A stretch of 64,000 bases of DNA from Myxococcales bacterium. GTDB lineage: Bacteria > Myxococcota_A > Polyangia > Haliangiales > Haliangiaceae. The position numbers and the translations under genes are program-made. Of the stretch, positions 63,292 through 64,000 are shown piece after piece; the first letter of the stretch is position 1; each line of letters opens with the position of its first letter. The stretch covers positions 1-64,000 of the forward strand of contig JADJUF010000024.1 of NCBI GenBank assembly GCA_016717005.1, written 5' to 3'. Under the pieces are notes generated by a model. It did not search any database and had not been told where the DNA came from. It was given only the letters and a program-made list of their open reading frames with translations.

Positions 63292-64000
63292 TCAGCCGCC
63301 GACGGTGAGCGGCGCCGCGCCCAGGGCAGTCGGCGTCAGGGTGGAGCCCGCGGCCAGCTTGCGCCGACGGAACGCGCCCCACAGCGCGGCGCCGATCGCG
63401 CCGGCGTGGGCCGACAGCGGGTGGGTCAGGACCTCGGTCTCGGCGCCGCTGTCGTTGAGCCGCTCGCGCAGGGTCGCCATCAGGCCGGCGTTGCCGGCCA
63501 GGCCGCCGGTGACCATGACCGGCGTGCCGCCCTTGGCCGCGCGCAGGAGCTTGACCAGGCGGATCGCGACCGACTCGTGGATGCCGCGCAGGATCTCGGC
63601 GGTCGAGATGCCGCGCGAGACCATGTTGATCACGTCGGTCTCGGCCAGCACCGCGCAGATGCCCGAGACCGGCTCGGGCCGCGCCGCCGTCATCGCCAGC
63701 GCGCCGACCTCGTCGAGGCGGACGCCGAGGTAGCGCGCGATGTTCTCGATGAACTGGCCGGTGCCGGCCGCGCACTGCGAGGTCATGCGCGACGCCAGCA
63801 CCCGGGCCCGGGGATCGATCACGATCGCCCGCGCCCACAGCGCGCCGACGTCGAGCACCGAGCGGGCCCGGGGCTCCAGGAACAAGCCGCCGCGGGCGTG
63901 GCAGGTCATGCCGTAGAAGTGGCCGGTGCGGACGCCCTCGGCGACGTCGCCGTCGCCGGTCGACGCGATGTAGGCCAGGTCGCCTTCGTCGACCTTGGCC
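63292..64000 (-). CDS. Benzoyl-CoA reductase subunit D-like (BcrD/BzdQ), N-terminus outside the window
   Basis: The last 235 residues or so of an ASKHA-fold protein; the frame is open to the window edge (ASTGDGDVAEGVRTGHFYGM). Diagnostic segments are HARGGLFLEPRARSVLD, TSQCAAGTGQFIENIARYLG, SGICAVLAETDVINMVSRGI, MVTGGLAGNAGL and GAIGAALWGAF. These match class I benzoyl-CoA reductase subunit D (BcrD, BadG, BzdQ) better than HgdC-type activators. The family couples ATP hydrolysis to injecting electrons for Birch-like ring reduction. The two Cys of TSQC and GIC fit the bridging [4Fe-4S] cluster. The other subunits should lie upstream, beyond 64000. Confidence 0.82.
   Translation of the reverse strand, partial: AKVDEGDLAYIASTGDGDVAEGVRTGHFYGMTCHARGGLFLEPRARSVLDVGALWARAIVIDPRARVLASRMTSQCAAGTGQFIENIARYLGVRLDEVGALAMTAARPEPVSGICAVLAETDVINMVSRGISTAEILRGIHESVAIRLVKLLRAAKGGTPVMVTGGLAGNAGLMATLRERLNDSGAETEVLTHPLSAHAGAIGAALWGAFRRRKLAAGSTLTPTALGAAPLTVGG

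Overview
The window looks like chromosome from a myxobacterium-like organism (Myxococcota, perhaps near Haliangiales/Kofleriaceae). This is an inference from very high GC with strong third-position bias, a FrzS-type pseudo-receiver/coiled-coil protein, many lipoproteins and outer-membrane barrels, an OmpA-like porin with thrombospondin type 3 repeats, and a HEAT-repeat protein. No rRNA, recognisable tRNA, CRISPR array, transposase or phage gene is visible. Genes are dense. Most long antisense reading frames are GC shadows of real genes.

Layout. 1-13 kb: a cut-off gene, hflX, an HD-GYP regulator, a frameshifted DUF2237 gene, a giant FrzS-like protein, an ECF sigma/anti-sigma pair, alanine dehydrogenase and a HEAT-repeat protein. 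13-28 kb: glyoxalase I, a glycine-rich lipoprotein, argJ, secA, an aldehyde dehydrogenase, a Cys-rich lipoprotein, an SDR/acyltransferase pair, LD-carboxypeptidase and an outer-membrane protein. 27.7-28.9 kb: 1.25 kb without a protein gene, holding a hexamer satellite and a structured, lower-GC segment ending in a textbook terminator on the minus strand (candidate ncRNA). 28.9-35 kb: ruvX, mltG, a 1078-aa membrane protein and small lipoproteins. 35-42 kb: the stress module prkA, a 71-aa gene, yeaH and spoVR, followed by a PP2C phosphatase and a metallophosphatase. 42-45 kb: envelope proteins and a frameshifted EEP-family gene. 45-52 kb: an NAD-linked [NiFe] hydrogenase operon (hoxF-U-Y-H-W) next to an NAD-kinase-like/SPFH pair. 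52-57 kb: the TSP3/OmpA porin and a B12-type radical SAM enzyme. 57-64 kb: 4-hydroxybenzoyl-CoA reductase (hcrC-A-B), a divergent FNR-like regulator with an N-terminal Cys cluster, an HMGL-like lyase/synthase and, cut by the window end, a class I benzoyl-CoA reductase subunit D.

How it fits together. The right third suggests an anaerobic or micro-oxic lifestyle: reductive removal of the ring hydroxyl of 4-hydroxybenzoyl-CoA, ATP-driven ring reduction, a redox-sensing regulator, and a reversible NAD-coupled hydrogenase that could balance reductant. However, hoxH has no start codon and lacks its N-terminal RIEGH segment, because a hairpin repeat sits exactly at the break.

The most unusual signals are four. 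(1) A two-hairpin repeat with compensatory changes, at gene 3' ends and at the hoxH break. (2) TANNNT -10 elements 6-8 nt before the start codon at about a dozen genes, which implies widespread leaderless mRNAs. (3) Three genes whose own last codons and stop are duplicated just downstream. (4) Two one-base frameshifts, both inside GCGCGC tracts, which may be sequencing errors.
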